In this document: in pieces, positions 24,067 through 32,879 of the stretch | Layout: each line of letters starts with the position of its first letter | Position numbering within the stretch: position 1 is the stretch's first letter | Source: DATAEG01 sp963703085 | GTDB lineage: Bacteria > Actinomycetota > Actinomycetes > Mycobacteriales > Jatrophihabitantaceae | DNA length: 64,000 bases | Assembly: GCA_963703085.1 (NCBI GenBank) | Contig: OY969789.1 | Coordinates: 2,914,001-2,978,000 of the forward strand | Direction: 5' to 3' | Translations under genes and position numbers: made by a program | Notes under the pieces: model-generated | Databases searched by the model: none | Seen by the model: only the letters and a program-made list of their open reading frames with translations | Told to the model about the DNA's origin: nothing

Positions 24067-26340
24067 TCAGTCGTTGCGAGCGACATCCGGCCCGGTGAGC
24101 CGGCCGAGCAGCGGCAGCGTAGACGCAATGATCGCCAGGGATGCAATCAGCCCGCCCGCGACGATCAGGTAGTACTGCGGCTGGGGCGGTTGCAGCGTTT
24201 CGTGCAGCTGCGCGCGCAGGAAGAGCTGCGCGGACAGCAACCCCGCGCCGGCGGAGACCAGGGCGGTGATCAGGAGCGGGGCCGCAGCCTCGAGCCCGAC
24301 GACGCGACGCAACGCGCCGAGCGGGGCGCCGGCCAGGCGCAGCAGGCTGAACGGGCGTTTGCGCTCGGCCAACCCGCCGGCGATGCTGACGGCCAAACCG
24401 CAGCCGGCGATGGGCAGGCTGGTCAGCATCACAACGTTGGCCAGTTGCCGATAGCTGTTGAGCTCTCGGGAGTTGGTGTGCTGGTACTCGCTGAGGGTGA
24501 GCGGCCCAAATGGCAGGGAGTAGGTCTCTTCCAGCACAGTGCGCACCCGCTCGACCGCCGCGACCGTTCCATCGGTACTGACCGCGACTGTGTCAATCGG
24601 CAGCTTTCCCAACTGCGCGATGGACAGGTCAGCCGGGTGCCACGTGGTGTCCGACATGGATGATCTGTTGATGATGCCGCCGCCGTAGTCGGGGCTGATC
24701 AGCACGGCGCGCGCACCGGGCGGGCAATGCCCCAGGGCCGGGGTGCGGATGAGCTGGGCGCACGAAATCACCAGGTCCGGGAACTGTCCGGCGCGCGATT
24801 CGGAGCCGACGCGGATCTCCGCGACACCGCCCACCCCGGGGATCGACATCAGCCGCTGCGTAGTCGAGTCCGCGATCGTGCTGATCGGACTCGCCGTATC
24901 CGGGCCGGGCCGGAACTCACTGATGACGGTGCCGGTGGAGTTCGCGGTGGCGTCGGCGGTGCCGCCGCTGTACGCGACGATCGTGGTGATGATGCCGAGG
25001 GCGCAGGTGCCCACGAACAGGGCCAGCACCAAACCACTGATCGCGCGGAACCCTGCCGTCGGGTTGTCGGCGAGCCGGCGCGCCGCGATGAGCGTCGTGG
25101 CTCGATTCGCCCGCCGACTCAGCAAGCGGGAACCGACCATCGTCAGCCAGGGCCCGGCGACGACCAGGCCGCCCATCACCAGGAACACCCCCACCAGGAA
25201 CACGCCGGCCTCGACGCTCGTGCTGGTGTGGCTGGTGGCACCGATGTCGTGGACGTAGGCGAAGTAGCCGAGTTCGACGGCTCCGGCCAGTAACGGGATC
25301 AACCGCCGCGCGCGCGGCGGGCGCGGGGTGACCCGCCGGGAAACGCCGAGCGGGGAGATGTTCACCCGACGCAGAGCGATCCGGGCGGCCACTGCTGCGG
25401 CGACCGGGATGCCGATGGCGATCAGCAAGATTTCGGGGAGGCTCAGCGCCAGATCGGTGCTGAAGAACGGGTCGCCGGTGAACGGGATGGCTGCCAGAGC
25501 CGGCCGCAGGGCATAGAACAGGCCGAATCCGACGGCAATACCCGCGATCGCTGCGACCGCGGACTCGACGGTGGAGATCACCGAGATCTGTCCCGGTGTG
25601 GCCCCGACCAGGCGCATCGCGGCGAACCGCTGTTCCCGGCGCGCGGCCGAGAGCCGCGTCGCACCGCCGATGAAGATCAGCACGGGAAACAGCAGCGCCG
25701 CGGCAACGACCGACAGCACGAGGGTGAGTCCGTCGCCGTCGGTGCCGAACGGTCCGCACTCGCCGTGGCAACTGCCGGGTGACGTGGTGCTGATCCGGCT
25801 GACGCGATAGCCGCCGTCGTGGGAGAGGTCTGCGGCGGTACGGCCGATGACGATGATGAGGGAGTCCGGCGCCGGGAGTGCGGCCGAACTGATCGTGCCG
25901 ATCTGACGACCTGGATAGCGAGCAGCGAGCTGCGCTGCTGGAGCATTGCGCAAGAGCTTCGTGAGCGCCGGCGAGGCGTAGAACTGCCCCGGGCCGGGCA
26001 GCGTGTTAATGCCCGGTGGAGTCGGTGAGTTCGGCCCGGTTGCCGCGAGATCAACCCGGCCGATCTGCTCACCCTGGTAGTAGTCCGCGCGCAGCCGCCA
26101 CCACAGCGGATCCCCGGTCGTCGCGTCGGTTGCCGCGGTGCCGATGGGCGGGGCGTCCGACCCGTGATAGCCGGTCTCCAGCCATGCGTAGCGAGCGTTC
26201 TGTGAGTGCACTCCGTTGAGGCTGGCCAGCGTGGCCAGCAGCAGGCCGACGCCGACGGCGACCGCGATCGTGATGAGTGCCAGCCGGGTCGCCGCTTCGC
26301 GGCCGCCGGCGACGCACAGCCGCATGCCGAGGCGGATCAC
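24067..26340 (-). CDS. ABC transporter permease, FtsX/MacB-like
   Basis: A 757-residue membrane protein of the FtsX-like permease family. It has an N-terminal transmembrane helix (about 20-42, with ALITIAVAVGVGLLLATL), a large extracytoplasmic domain (about 45-210) and three further helices (about 220-330). A second set repeats this pattern, with helices around 375-460 and the last three around 640-755. This duplicated layout matches the 8-10 helix actinobacterial exporters. It starts at ATG 26340, overlapping the ATPase stop by 4 bases. With the ATPase and the PadR regulator it forms a three-gene unit. Substrate unknown; drug, lipid or peptide export are the usual possibilities. Confidence 0.88.
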   Translation of the reverse strand: MIRLGMRLCVAGGREAATRLALITIAVAVGVGLLLATLASLNGVHSQNARYAWLETGYHGSDAPPIGTAATDATTGDPLWWRLRADYYQGEQIGRVDLAATGPNSPTPPGINTLPGPGQFYASPALTKLLRNAPAAQLAARYPGRQIGTISSAALPAPDSLIIVIGRTAADLSHDGGYRVSRISTTSPGSCHGECGPFGTDGDGLTLVLSVVAAALLFPVLIFIGGATRLSAARREQRFAAMRLVGATPGQISVISTVESAVAAIAGIAVGFGLFYALRPALAAIPFTGDPFFSTDLALSLPEILLIAIGIPVAAAVAARIALRRVNISPLGVSRRVTPRPPRARRLIPLLAGAVELGYFAYVHDIGATSHTSTSVEAGVFLVGVFLVMGGLVVAGPWLTMVGSRLLSRRANRATTLIAARRLADNPTAGFRAISGLVLALFVGTCALGIITTIVAYSGGTADATANSTGTVISEFRPGPDTASPISTIADSTTQRLMSIPGVGGVAEIRVGSESRAGQFPDLVISCAQLIRTPALGHCPPGARAVLISPDYGGGIINRSSMSDTTWHPADLSIAQLGKLPIDTVAVSTDGTVAAVERVRTVLEETYSLPFGPLTLSEYQHTNSRELNSYRQLANVVMLTSLPIAGCGLAVSIAGGLAERKRPFSLLRLAGAPLGALRRVVGLEAAAPLLITALVSAGAGLLSAQLFLRAQLHETLQPPQPQYYLIVAGGLIASLAIIASTLPLLGRLTGPDVARND

Positions 26341-27074
26341 ACGACGATCCGATCGGCGCCGAGTGCGGTCACCCTGCCGTCCCTGACGATCACTTCGCGG
26401 TCGGCGTAGGCGGCCACCCGAGGCTCGTGGGTGACCAGGACGACGGTGCTGTTCTGTTCGCGGGCGGCGCTGCGCAGCAGTTCCATCACGTGCTCACCGG
26501 TCAGCGAGTCCAACGCGCCGGTCGGCTCGTCAGCGAAGAGCACTTCGGGATTGCCGACCAGCCCGCGGGCCAGTGCGACACGCTGAGCCTCGCCCCCGGA
26601 GAGCTCTCCGGAGCGGCGGCGCTGCAGTCCGTCGAGCTCCAGCCGGGCGAACCAGCTCTGCGCGCGCGCGATCGCGTCCGATCGGCGGATGCCGGTCAGC
26701 AGCAGGGGCAGGGCAATGTTCTCTTCCGCGGTGAGCTCGGGCACCAGCTGGCCGAACTGGAATACGAAGCCGAAACGGTCGCGACGCAGGGCGCTCCGCT
26801 CGGCCTCGCCCAGCTCGTCGATACGGCGTCCGGCGAAGACGACCTCCCCGGCATCGGGCACCAGGATGCCGGCCAGGCAGTGCAGCAGCGTCGACTTGCC
26901 CGAGCCGGACGGGCCCATGACGGCCAGGATCTCGCCCGGGTGCACCGTCACGCTGGCTCCGCGCAGCGCCGGCGTGGCTCCGAAAGACAGCTGGAGGTCA
27001 GCTGCCTCCAGCACTGGCCGGTCCGCGCCCGAAGCCTCCGGACGCGGGGCCCCCGGAGCAGTCGCGGCGGTCAT
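26337..27074 (-). CDS. ABC transporter ATP-binding protein (LolD/MacB type)
   Basis: A 245-residue nucleotide-binding subunit. Walker A is GPSGSGKST (about 52-60), the Q-loop region is FGFVFQFGQLVPELTAEEN, the ABC signature is LSGGEAQRVALARGL, Walker B is VLFADEPTGALD, and the switch is VTHEP. The N-terminal 25 residues are Ala/Pro-rich and probably flexible. The gene overlaps the permease by 4 bases and the PadR gene by 4 bases, so the three are translationally coupled. It should power the FtsX-like permease encoded next to it. Confidence 0.93.
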   Translation of the reverse strand: MTAATAPGAPRPEASGADRPVLEAADLQLSFGATPALRGASVTVHPGEILAVMGPSGSGKSTLLHCLAGILVPDAGEVVFAGRRIDELGEAERSALRRDRFGFVFQFGQLVPELTAEENIALPLLLTGIRRSDAIARAQSWFARLELDGLQRRRSGELSGGEAQRVALARGLVGNPEVLFADEPTGALDSLTGEHVMELLRSAAREQNSTVVLVTHEPRVAAYADREVIVRDGRVTALGADRIVV

Positions 27075-27595
27075 GACCGCACCGTCACGGCCAGGGCGTC
27101 GAGGCGCGCAGTGGTGAGGTCGATCCAGCGCAGGTCGGCCTCCAGATGGAACAGCCCGTGATCGGCGAGCAACGCATCGACGGTGTTGCCGGTGCGCTTC
27201 AGCTCGGTGAGTTCACGCATCCGTTGCAGGTGCGTGGCGCGCTGCGCATCCAGGTACACCTCCGCCGAGCGCCCGGTCATCAGCGCCAGGACCACCTTGG
27301 CGAACAACACCGTCTGCAGATGTGGTTCCGGCTCGACCGGCTCGGTAAGCCAGGATTCGACTTCGGTGACTCCCTGCCGGGTGATCACGTATCGCTTGCG
27401 CTCCGGTCCGGAGCCCGGCTCGGGCTCACCCGCCGACACCTTCCCGTCGCGGGCCAACCGGGCCAAGGTTGCGTACACCTGGCCGAACGGCAGCGGCTTC
27501 CCGCGCCCGAAGTAGGTGTCGTAGTCGCGCTTCAGGTCGTAACCATGGCTCGGTTCTCGCTGGAGCAGGCCGAGCAGTGTCAGTGGCACCGTCAT
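27071..27595 (-). CDS. PadR-family transcriptional regulator
   Basis: A 174-residue winged-helix repressor with a C-terminal dimerisation region (PadR-s1 plus Vir_act_alpha_C). The DNA-binding part begins LTLLGLLQREPSHGYDLKR and continues PLPFGQVYATLARLARDG, the family signature. The wing segment KRYVITRQGVTEVESWL follows. The second half (about 95-174) is helical. It is the first gene of the operon and overlaps the ATPase gene by 4 bases. Direct repeats immediately upstream are the likely operator, so ligand-relieved autorepression of the exporter, as in LmrR-type systems, is expected. Confidence 0.9.
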   Translation of the reverse strand: MTVPLTLLGLLQREPSHGYDLKRDYDTYFGRGKPLPFGQVYATLARLARDGKVSAGEPEPGSGPERKRYVITRQGVTEVESWLTEPVEPEPHLQTVLFAKVVLALMTGRSAEVYLDAQRATHLQRMRELTELKRTGNTVDALLADHGLFHLEADLRWIDLTTARLDALAVTVRS

Positions 27596-27597
27596 AT

Positions 27598-27622
27598 CCG
27601 AGTGTGTACACCGAGTGTGTAC
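27598..27622 (-). promoter_or_regulatory. Predicted PadR operator (tandem 12-mers)
   Basis: CCGAGTGTGTAC occurs at 27598-27609 and 27611-27622, a 13-base period, ending three bases from the PadR start codon. The right copy extends to GAGTGTGTACTC, which has dyad GAGT/ACTC arms. Placement directly over the start region of a PadR gene supports an autoregulatory site. Confidence 0.55.
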
Positions 27623-27663
27623 TCAGAGTCAATACTGCCTCGAGCTGCGACGGGCGTGCAGCG

Positions 27664-28269
27664 CTAGCTGGACGAACGGGCGGATCCCGAGCTGCGCGAT
27701 CCACCCGGCGACGTGGTGGACGACGTCCCCGTCGACGGGTGCCCGGAGCTCGGGCTGGTGGATGGTGAGGTCGAGCCTGAGGTCGATGGGGTGCCCGTGC
27801 CGGACGTGCTGCCGGACGACCCGCCCGAACCAGGTGAGGTGCCGGACGGCGACGTCGTGCCCGGCTTCGTCGAGTGGTGCGTCGGCGTCGGCGTGGGCGA
27901 CGGGTGCGGGCGGTTCGGCGACGGCGCGGGAGCGTGAAAAATGTCGTGCGCCGGTCGTTGCAGGGGGGCCGGCAACGCCCCGGCCGCGGCGGCGACCGCG
28001 CCGGCGCCCAGCGCGATGCCCACCCCGGATGCGACGGCCACCAGCTTGCGGCGGAATCGGTGCGGCCGCGCCGGAGTGACCTGGACGGACTCCGGCCGGC
28101 TGGCGCGGAAGGCGGCGAGCGCCTCCGGCTCGCTGGACAATTCGGCCGCGCTACCGACGTCCTTCGCGGCATGCAACAGTTCAGCGAGCCGGGCCGAGCG
28201 CAGCGACTCGTCGGCCCCGATGTCGTCGACGGCGCGGGGCTGCCGTTGCGGACTCCAACGTTTTCTCAT
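27664..28269 (-). CDS. Single-pass membrane protein with Ser/Thr/Pro/Gly-rich tail, possible anti-sigma partner
   Basis: A 201-residue unrecognised protein. Residues 1-70 are charged and soluble (LHAAKDVGSAAELSSEPEAL), residues about 74-94 form one transmembrane helix (KLVAVASGVGIALGAGAVAA), and the last 90 residues are almost only Ser, Thr, Pro and Gly. The tail should be outside, disordered and possibly glycosylated. It lies 61 bases downstream of an ECF-type sigma factor on the same strand. That position and topology (short cytoplasmic part, one helix, outside tail) fit an anti-sigma factor, but the zinc anti-sigma motif is absent, so this is only a suggestion. Confidence 0.6.
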   Translation of the reverse strand: MRKRWSPQRQPRAVDDIGADESLRSARLAELLHAAKDVGSAAELSSEPEALAAFRASRPESVQVTPARPHRFRRKLVAVASGVGIALGAGAVAAAAGALPAPLQRPAHDIFHAPAPSPNRPHPSPTPTPTHHSTKPGTTSPSGTSPGSGGSSGSTSGTGTPSTSGSTSPSTSPSSGHPSTGTSSTTSPGGSRSSGSARSSS

Positions 28270-28330
28270 CGCGTCAGTTCCAGCGATGCGAGAGGTGCTT
28301 TCGTTACCCGAGGGGAGAATGCCCGACGAA

Positions 28331-28960
28331 TCATCCGGAACCCGCTTCGAGACGAGCGGCGAGCACTCGCAGCCCGCGGTGGGCAGCGACCCGCACCGCC
28401 CCGGGCCTCTTGCCGAGGATATGCCCGGCCGTCCTGGCGTCCAGTCCCATGACGGCGCGGAGCATCACCGCCTCGGCTTGTTCAGGCGGGAGCGAAGCGA
28501 TCAACGCAACCGCGTTCGCCGTGGACAGGGCATCGAGGGCTGCTCGCTCGGTCTGGTTCGTAGCCGGGATGGCGGCAAGCTGCTCCAGCGGGACCGGCTC
28601 GGCTGGTCGGCGGCCTCGTGCGCGGAGGTGATCGATGGCGCGGTGCCGTCCGATTGTGGCCACCCAGCCGCGGAAGCCGTCTCCCTCACCACGGAAGCGA
28701 TGCAGATCACGGCAGACATGCGCCCAGGTCTCGGACGCGACATCGTCAGCATCTGCGCCGACGAGCACCCGTAGGTATCGGACCAGGCCGGGCTGAACGA
28801 GTCGGTAGACCTGGGTGAAGCCGGCCTCGTCCCCTTCCTGGGCCAGCTGCAGCGCAGCTGTCAGGGCGGCGCTCTGAGCTGTTGCGTCCGGGTTCGTGTC
28901 GGTTGCGCGGTAGCCGGACATCGGTGATTGGTCGGCAGCCGCGCCGGCATCCGCCGTCAT
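28331..28960 (-). CDS. ECF-type RNA polymerase sigma factor
   Basis: A 209-residue sigma-70-family protein with regions 2 and 4 only. Start ATG 28960 is preceded by a GGTGGAGGTG ribosome site; the frame continues upstream but reads intergenic sequence. Region 2 contains DADDVASETWAHVCRDLHRF and the -10-recognition part GFRGWVATIGRHRAIDHLR. Region 4 contains LPPEQAEAVMLRAVMGLDAR and the HTH GKRPGAVRVAAHRGLRVL. No SnoaL-like C-terminal domain is present. The downstream membrane protein may be its regulator. Confidence 0.9.
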   Translation of the reverse strand: MTADAGAAADQSPMSGYRATDTNPDATAQSAALTAALQLAQEGDEAGFTQVYRLVQPGLVRYLRVLVGADADDVASETWAHVCRDLHRFRGEGDGFRGWVATIGRHRAIDHLRARGRRPAEPVPLEQLAAIPATNQTERAALDALSTANAVALIASLPPEQAEAVMLRAVMGLDARTAGHILGKRPGAVRVAAHRGLRVLAARLEAGSG

Positions 28961-29042
28961 CGTCCGCACCTCCACCGTCGCAGTCGAGGGCAGTGTGCCA
29001 GTAGTTCGGGTCAAACGTGGCACGGTACGGACGAGATATGCC

Positions 29043-29076
29043 GGACGGCTCGACCGCTGTTGCGATCGAGCCGTCC
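29043..29076 (-). terminator. Hairpin after the DUF6131 gene
   Basis: GGACGGCTCGA (29043-29053) pairs perfectly with TCGAGCCGTCC (29066-29076), an 11-bp stem with a 12-base loop, 16 bases past the stop of the minus-strand gene. There is no clear T run. Confidence 0.6.
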
Positions 29077-29091
29077 AGTCGGGGGCAAAGG

Positions 29092-29247
29092 TCAGTAGTA
29101 GTGCCGGCGGCCTCCGACACTGCGACCCACCGCTCCGGCGAGGGCCAGCGCGGCGCCGACCACTAGCAGCACCAGGCCGATCACCCACACGATCGACAGG
29201 TGAGTCAGGAATCCGACGACGAGCAGAATTACGCCGAGGATGATCAC
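29092..29247 (-). CDS. Small membrane protein, DUF6131-like
   Basis: A 51-residue protein from GTG 29247, set by AAGGAG five bases upstream. It has two hydrophobic helices (IILGVILLVVGFL and VWVIGLVLLVVGAALAL) and a basic end (GRSVGGRRHYY). This short hairpin-membrane pattern with the GGRRHY ending matches the actinobacterial DUF6131 family. A longer frame to 29325 would add 26 polar residues but lacks a ribosome site. It is followed by a hairpin terminator. Function unknown. Confidence 0.7.
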   Translation of the reverse strand: MIILGVILLVVGFLTHLSIVWVIGLVLLVVGAALALAGAVGRSVGGRRHYY

Positions 29248-29321
29248 AGCAGCTCCTTGAGATACGGCCCGTTGCTGGGCGGTGAGAAGGGTCAACCGGT
29301 TGGTGGTTCGGTGTCGGCCGG

Positions 29322-29570
29322 TCAATAGCGTGGATCCGCCGGGCCGCCCGGATCATTCGGGGCAAGCAGGGTTGTCCCGTCGGTGCGGTGGATGACGTCG
29401 GTACGGCGGCGGGTCGACATCAGAACCAACGTGATGACGAGCCCGAGCGCACCGATGGCCATCAGGATCACGCCGACCCGGTCCAGTTGGATTCCACTGA
29501 CCGTCTTGGTCACTGCGAACGTCAGGACTGCCCCCAACGCGATGAGCACGAGGCTCGCGCCAATTCGCAT
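29322..29570 (-). CDS. Small membrane protein, DUF6458-like
   Basis: An 82-residue protein from ATG 29570, with AAGGAG upstream. Two transmembrane helices (about 4-21 and 33-51, LVLIALGAVLTFAV and VGVILMAIGALGLVITLVL) are followed by a basic segment STRRRTDVIHR and a Pro/Gly-rich tail. The layout fits the actinobacterial DUF6458 family, often annotated as unknown. The gene lies 74 bases upstream of the DUF6131-like gene. Both may be envelope-stress or membrane-domain proteins, but no role is established. The 265 bases beyond its start up to the next gene hold nothing I can identify. Confidence 0.7.
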   Translation of the reverse strand: MRIGASLVLIALGAVLTFAVTKTVSGIQLDRVGVILMAIGALGLVITLVLMSTRRRTDVIHRTDGTTLLAPNDPGGPADPRY

Positions 29571-29835
29571 AGCTACTCCTTGCCTGTGTTTTCGGAGTCG
29601 GCCGCTTCGACCACACCTGCGCCGAAGCCGGTGGCCGCGCAGCCGCCCGAGGCGGATTCGCGCAACCGCCTGCTCGGCCGACCCGGCCCGGGTGGTGTTC
29701 ACCCACTCAGTCAGCGACGCCCGGCGGCAAAGCGTTACACCCGGACTGCCGGACGCACCTTCCGGCTTGCCCGGATAGCCGCGCCCGGCGGGCGGGAGGC
29801 GGCGCGGCAGCGTTCGAATCGGACACACTGGGGTC

Positions 29836-30771
29836 ATGCGTGCAAGCCGCCGGTGTGCCGGGATCCTGCTCATAGCCGTCCTACTGGCGGCCTGCGGGAG
29901 CACCCGACCCACCGTGACGCGGCAGAGCCACACCAGTGGTACCGGCTCGGTGGGCGCGTCGCTGCCGAGTTCGGCGCCGCCGTCGCGCGCATCCGTCTCG
30001 GCCCTTCCGGCCGGCGGCGTGCCGCGGTTCGATCACATCGTCATCGTCGTTCTGGAGAACCATGCCTACGACGAGATCATCGGTGCGTCGCCGGCTCCGT
30101 ACCTGAACTCGCTGGCCAAGCGAGGGGCTGTACTCACCCGCTCCTACGCCATCGCACACCCCAGCCAACCGAACTACCTGGCGCTCTTTTCCGGCACCAC
30201 CCAGGGACTCGTCGATGACTCGTGTCCGCATTCGTTCAGCGGGCCGAACCTGGCCGGCTCTCTGCTGAGCCATGGCCAGTCCTTCGCCGGCTACGCGGAG
30301 AGTCTGCCGTCGGCCGGATTCACCGGGTGCAGATCGGGAGACTACGTCCGCAAGCACGCGCCCTGGACGAACTTCCCCGACGTGGCCCGGAAAGTAAGCC
30401 TGCCGATGAGCAGTTTCCCGTCCGATCCGGCCGCGTTGCCCACCGTGTCGTTCGTGATTCCCAACCTCATGCATGACATGCACGACGGGAGCGTCGCGCA
30501 GTCCGATCGATGGTTGCGGCAACGGCTCGCCGGCTACGCGAGTTGGACTACGGCGCACAACAGCCTGCTGATCGTCACCGCGGACGAGGACGACGATCAC
30601 AACGGAAATCGGATCGCCACCATTCTGCTCGGCGCGCACGTGCGTGCCGGGCGGTTCGCAGCGCGCGTCACCCATTACGGTCTCTTGCGGACGGTGCTGG
30701 ACAGCTGCGGGGTGGCGCCGATCGGGAACGCTGCCAAGGCCGCTGCGATAACCGGGCTCTGGACAGCCTGA
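29836..30771 (+). CDS. Lipoprotein acid phosphatase/phosphoesterase
   Basis: A 311-residue exported phosphoesterase of the alkaline-phosphatase superfamily (PF04185-like, phospholipase C/acid phosphatase branch). The signal peptide ends with the lipobox LLAAC (Cys20), followed by a Ser/Pro-rich linker to about residue 60. Catalytic-site blocks are VVLENHAYDEII (metal-binding Glu and Asn), SYAIAHPSQPNYLALFSG, and TADEDDDHNGN (metal-binding Asp and His) with a later VTHYGLLRT. It probably releases phosphate from esters outside the membrane. Starts at ATG 29836. No operon partner. Confidence 0.88.
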   Translation: MRASRRCAGILLIAVLLAACGSTRPTVTRQSHTSGTGSVGASLPSSAPPSRASVSALPAGGVPRFDHIVIVVLENHAYDEIIGASPAPYLNSLAKRGAVLTRSYAIAHPSQPNYLALFSGTTQGLVDDSCPHSFSGPNLAGSLLSHGQSFAGYAESLPSAGFTGCRSGDYVRKHAPWTNFPDVARKVSLPMSSFPSDPAALPTVSFVIPNLMHDMHDGSVAQSDRWLRQRLAGYASWTTAHNSLLIVTADEDDDHNGNRIATILLGAHVRAGRFAARVTHYGLLRTVLDSCGVAPIGNAAKAAAITGLWTA

Positions 30772-30829
30772 GGCCGTTCCCCCCGAATTTCGCCCGCTCG
30801 TTGTCGGTAGCTGCGTCCAGAATCCGGCC

Positions 30830-32101
30830 GTGGCTGCCCCCTCGACCACGCCCCTGAGCAAGGGGCGGATGACCGCGCTGCAGGGTGCAGCTCTGTACGT
30901 CGGCGCCGTCCTGGGCACCGGCGTGATCGCGTTGCCCGGCTTGGCGGCGCGCGCGGCGGGCCCGGCGTCGTTGCTGGCCTGGCTCGCGTTGGTTGTTCTG
31001 TCGGCACCGCTGGCTGCGACGTTCTCGGCGCTCGGCGCGCGGTTCCCGGACAGCGGCGGCGTATCGACCTACGCCCGCACGGCGTTCGGTGCCGGCGCCG
31101 GGCAGTTCGTCGGTTGGTGCTTCTACTTCGCGATCCCGGTCGGAGCGCCGGCGGCCGCCCTGATTGCCGGCGGTTATGTCGCGTCTGCCTCCGCCGGCGG
31201 CGACGCCACGACCATCGCCGTCGGCGCGGCGTTGCTCGTCGCGGCCACCGCTGCCAATGCGGCCGGGATCCACATCAGCGCACGCTTCCAACTCGCTCTC
31301 GGGGCAGTGCTGCTCACGTTCCTGGCTGTCGCGGTCGCGATGTCCATGCCGCACGCCCGTACCTCGAACCTGCATCCCTTCGCCCCGCACGGCCTCCTCG
31401 CGATCGGCACGGCCGGCGGCCTGCTCGTGTGGAGCTTCGCCGGGTGGGAGGCCATCACCTCGCTGGCCGGGGAGTTCCGCAATCCGGCCCGTGACCTACC
31501 CCGCGCCACCGCTGCGGCCGTGGTCGTCGTCGGCGTGCTGTACCTGGCTGTCGCCTGGGCGACCATCACCGTGCTGGGTCCGGCCGGCAGCCGGTCCACC
31601 GCTCCGCTCGGCGATCTCATGGCTCGGGGTCTGGGCGGCAGCGCACGGTGGCTCGCCGCTGCGGTCGCGGTGCTGCTCACCTTCGGCGTGCTGAACGCGT
31701 ACTTCGCCGGGGCAGCTCGCTTGGGTGCCGCACTGGGCCGGGACGGAGCGCTGCCGCTCTGGTTCGCCCGCGGCGGCGAGGTCGGACAGGTGCCGCGCCG
31801 CAGCCTTGGCGCAGCCGCCCTCATGGCCGGGCTGTCACTGGCGATCGTCGCCGTCGCCGGGGTGGGACTGCGTCCGCTGGTATCCGCGACGAGCGCCCTG
31901 CTCGTGGCGGTGTACGCGGTCTGCGTCGCAGCGGCAGTACGGCTGCTCCCGTCCCGCAGCCGGCACCGGGCAGCGGCCGTGGTGGCTGCCGGGGCGGTGC
32001 TGGCGCTGGTCGTCATGACCGGGCCGTATCTGGTCGTCCCGCTCAGTCTGCTCGGGGTGGCCGCCCTGGTGCGCAGAGTGCGGGCGGCGCGCTCGAGCTG
32101 A
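30830..32101 (+). CDS. APC-family amino acid permease
   Basis: A 423-residue integral membrane protein with about 12 transmembrane helices. It has the APC-superfamily start GAALYVGAVLGTGVIALPG, with the unwound Gly-rich region of helix 1, followed by FPDSGGVSTYARTAFG and the helix-6 region VWSFAGWEAITSLAGEFRNP. It should import or exchange amino acids or amines by proton or sodium coupling. Start GTG 30830 lies 58 bases after the phosphoesterase gene. The substrate cannot be told from sequence. Confidence 0.88.
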   Translation: MAAPSTTPLSKGRMTALQGAALYVGAVLGTGVIALPGLAARAAGPASLLAWLALVVLSAPLAATFSALGARFPDSGGVSTYARTAFGAGAGQFVGWCFYFAIPVGAPAAALIAGGYVASASAGGDATTIAVGAALLVAATAANAAGIHISARFQLALGAVLLTFLAVAVAMSMPHARTSNLHPFAPHGLLAIGTAGGLLVWSFAGWEAITSLAGEFRNPARDLPRATAAAVVVVGVLYLAVAWATITVLGPAGSRSTAPLGDLMARGLGGSARWLAAAVAVLLTFGVLNAYFAGAARLGAALGRDGALPLWFARGGEVGQVPRRSLGAAALMAGLSLAIVAVAGVGLRPLVSATSALLVAVYAVCVAAAVRLLPSRSRHRAAAVVAAGAVLALVVMTGPYLVVPLSLLGVAALVRRVRAARSS

Positions 32102-32171
32102 GGCGAACGATTTCCATCCCGACAGCGGGCGCGCTGCAAGGATGTGCCCGTTCGTGGGAGAGTGTTCGGCT

Positions 32172-32822
32172 GTGGCACGAGGTGGCGCCCGACACTCCCG
32201 GCAGCCCCGCAGCTCCCGCGCGCTGCGACGGGCAACCGCCGTCTACGGCTGGTGGATCTACGCAGTGCCGGTTCTGGTTGTGCTGACCGTAGCCGCGCTT
32301 CTCGGTCCGGCCACTCACCACGAATCGACGGAGCGCCCCAAATCCGGGCTCGTCGCTGCCTTTGCCCCGGCGCCCGCTCCACTCGCTTCGCCGAAGCCGA
32401 CCCAACTCTGGCGGATCACCGACTCAACGGCATGCGAAGGCAACACTGTGCCGAGTGCAGTATTGGTCAGCATCTCCCAGCAGCATGCGTGGATGTGTGA
32501 ATCGGCCCGCCAGGTCTTTACGACACCGGTGACGACCGGCGCCGTGCGTAACAACTGGCAGACGCCGACCGGATCGTGGTTCGTCCAAGGCAAGCAGCGC
32601 AACCGCTATCTGGTCGGGCCGGGCTATCGCGATTACGTGCATTTCTGGGTGCCGTTCAACGGTGACTACGGTTTCCACGACGCGCCCTGGCAGACGATGC
32701 CCTATGGCACCCAGGGTTACCGCACCCGTGGCTCGCACGGCTGCGTTCACCTGCCGGCGAAGGCGATGGTGTGGCTGTACGGCTGGATCACCGTCGGGAG
32801 CAAGGTCACAGTCGTCTCCTGA
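32172..32822 (+). CDS. L,D-transpeptidase (YkuD domain)
   Basis: A 216-residue cell-wall enzyme that makes 3-3 peptide cross-links or attaches proteins to peptidoglycan. A basic N-terminus (SRALRRATAVYGWW) is followed by one transmembrane helix (about 26-48). Next come a Pro/Ala linker and a YkuD domain (about 90-216) beginning VSISQQHAWMCE. The catalytic motif is SHGCVHLP with Cys191, preceded by HFWVPFNGDYGFHD. I chose GTG 32172 behind GGGAGAG. ATG 32142 would add ten residues but has no spaced ribosome site. Confidence 0.9.
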   Translation: MARGGARHSRQPRSSRALRRATAVYGWWIYAVPVLVVLTVAALLGPATHHESTERPKSGLVAAFAPAPAPLASPKPTQLWRITDSTACEGNTVPSAVLVSISQQHAWMCESARQVFTTPVTTGAVRNNWQTPTGSWFVQGKQRNRYLVGPGYRDYVHFWVPFNGDYGFHDAPWQTMPYGTQGYRTRGSHGCVHLPAKAMVWLYGWITVGSKVTVVS

Positions 32823-32879
32823 CGTCCTGGCGCGGCAGGGGTCTCTATCGACTTCCGGTATCGCGCCGGGTCAGAAGGG

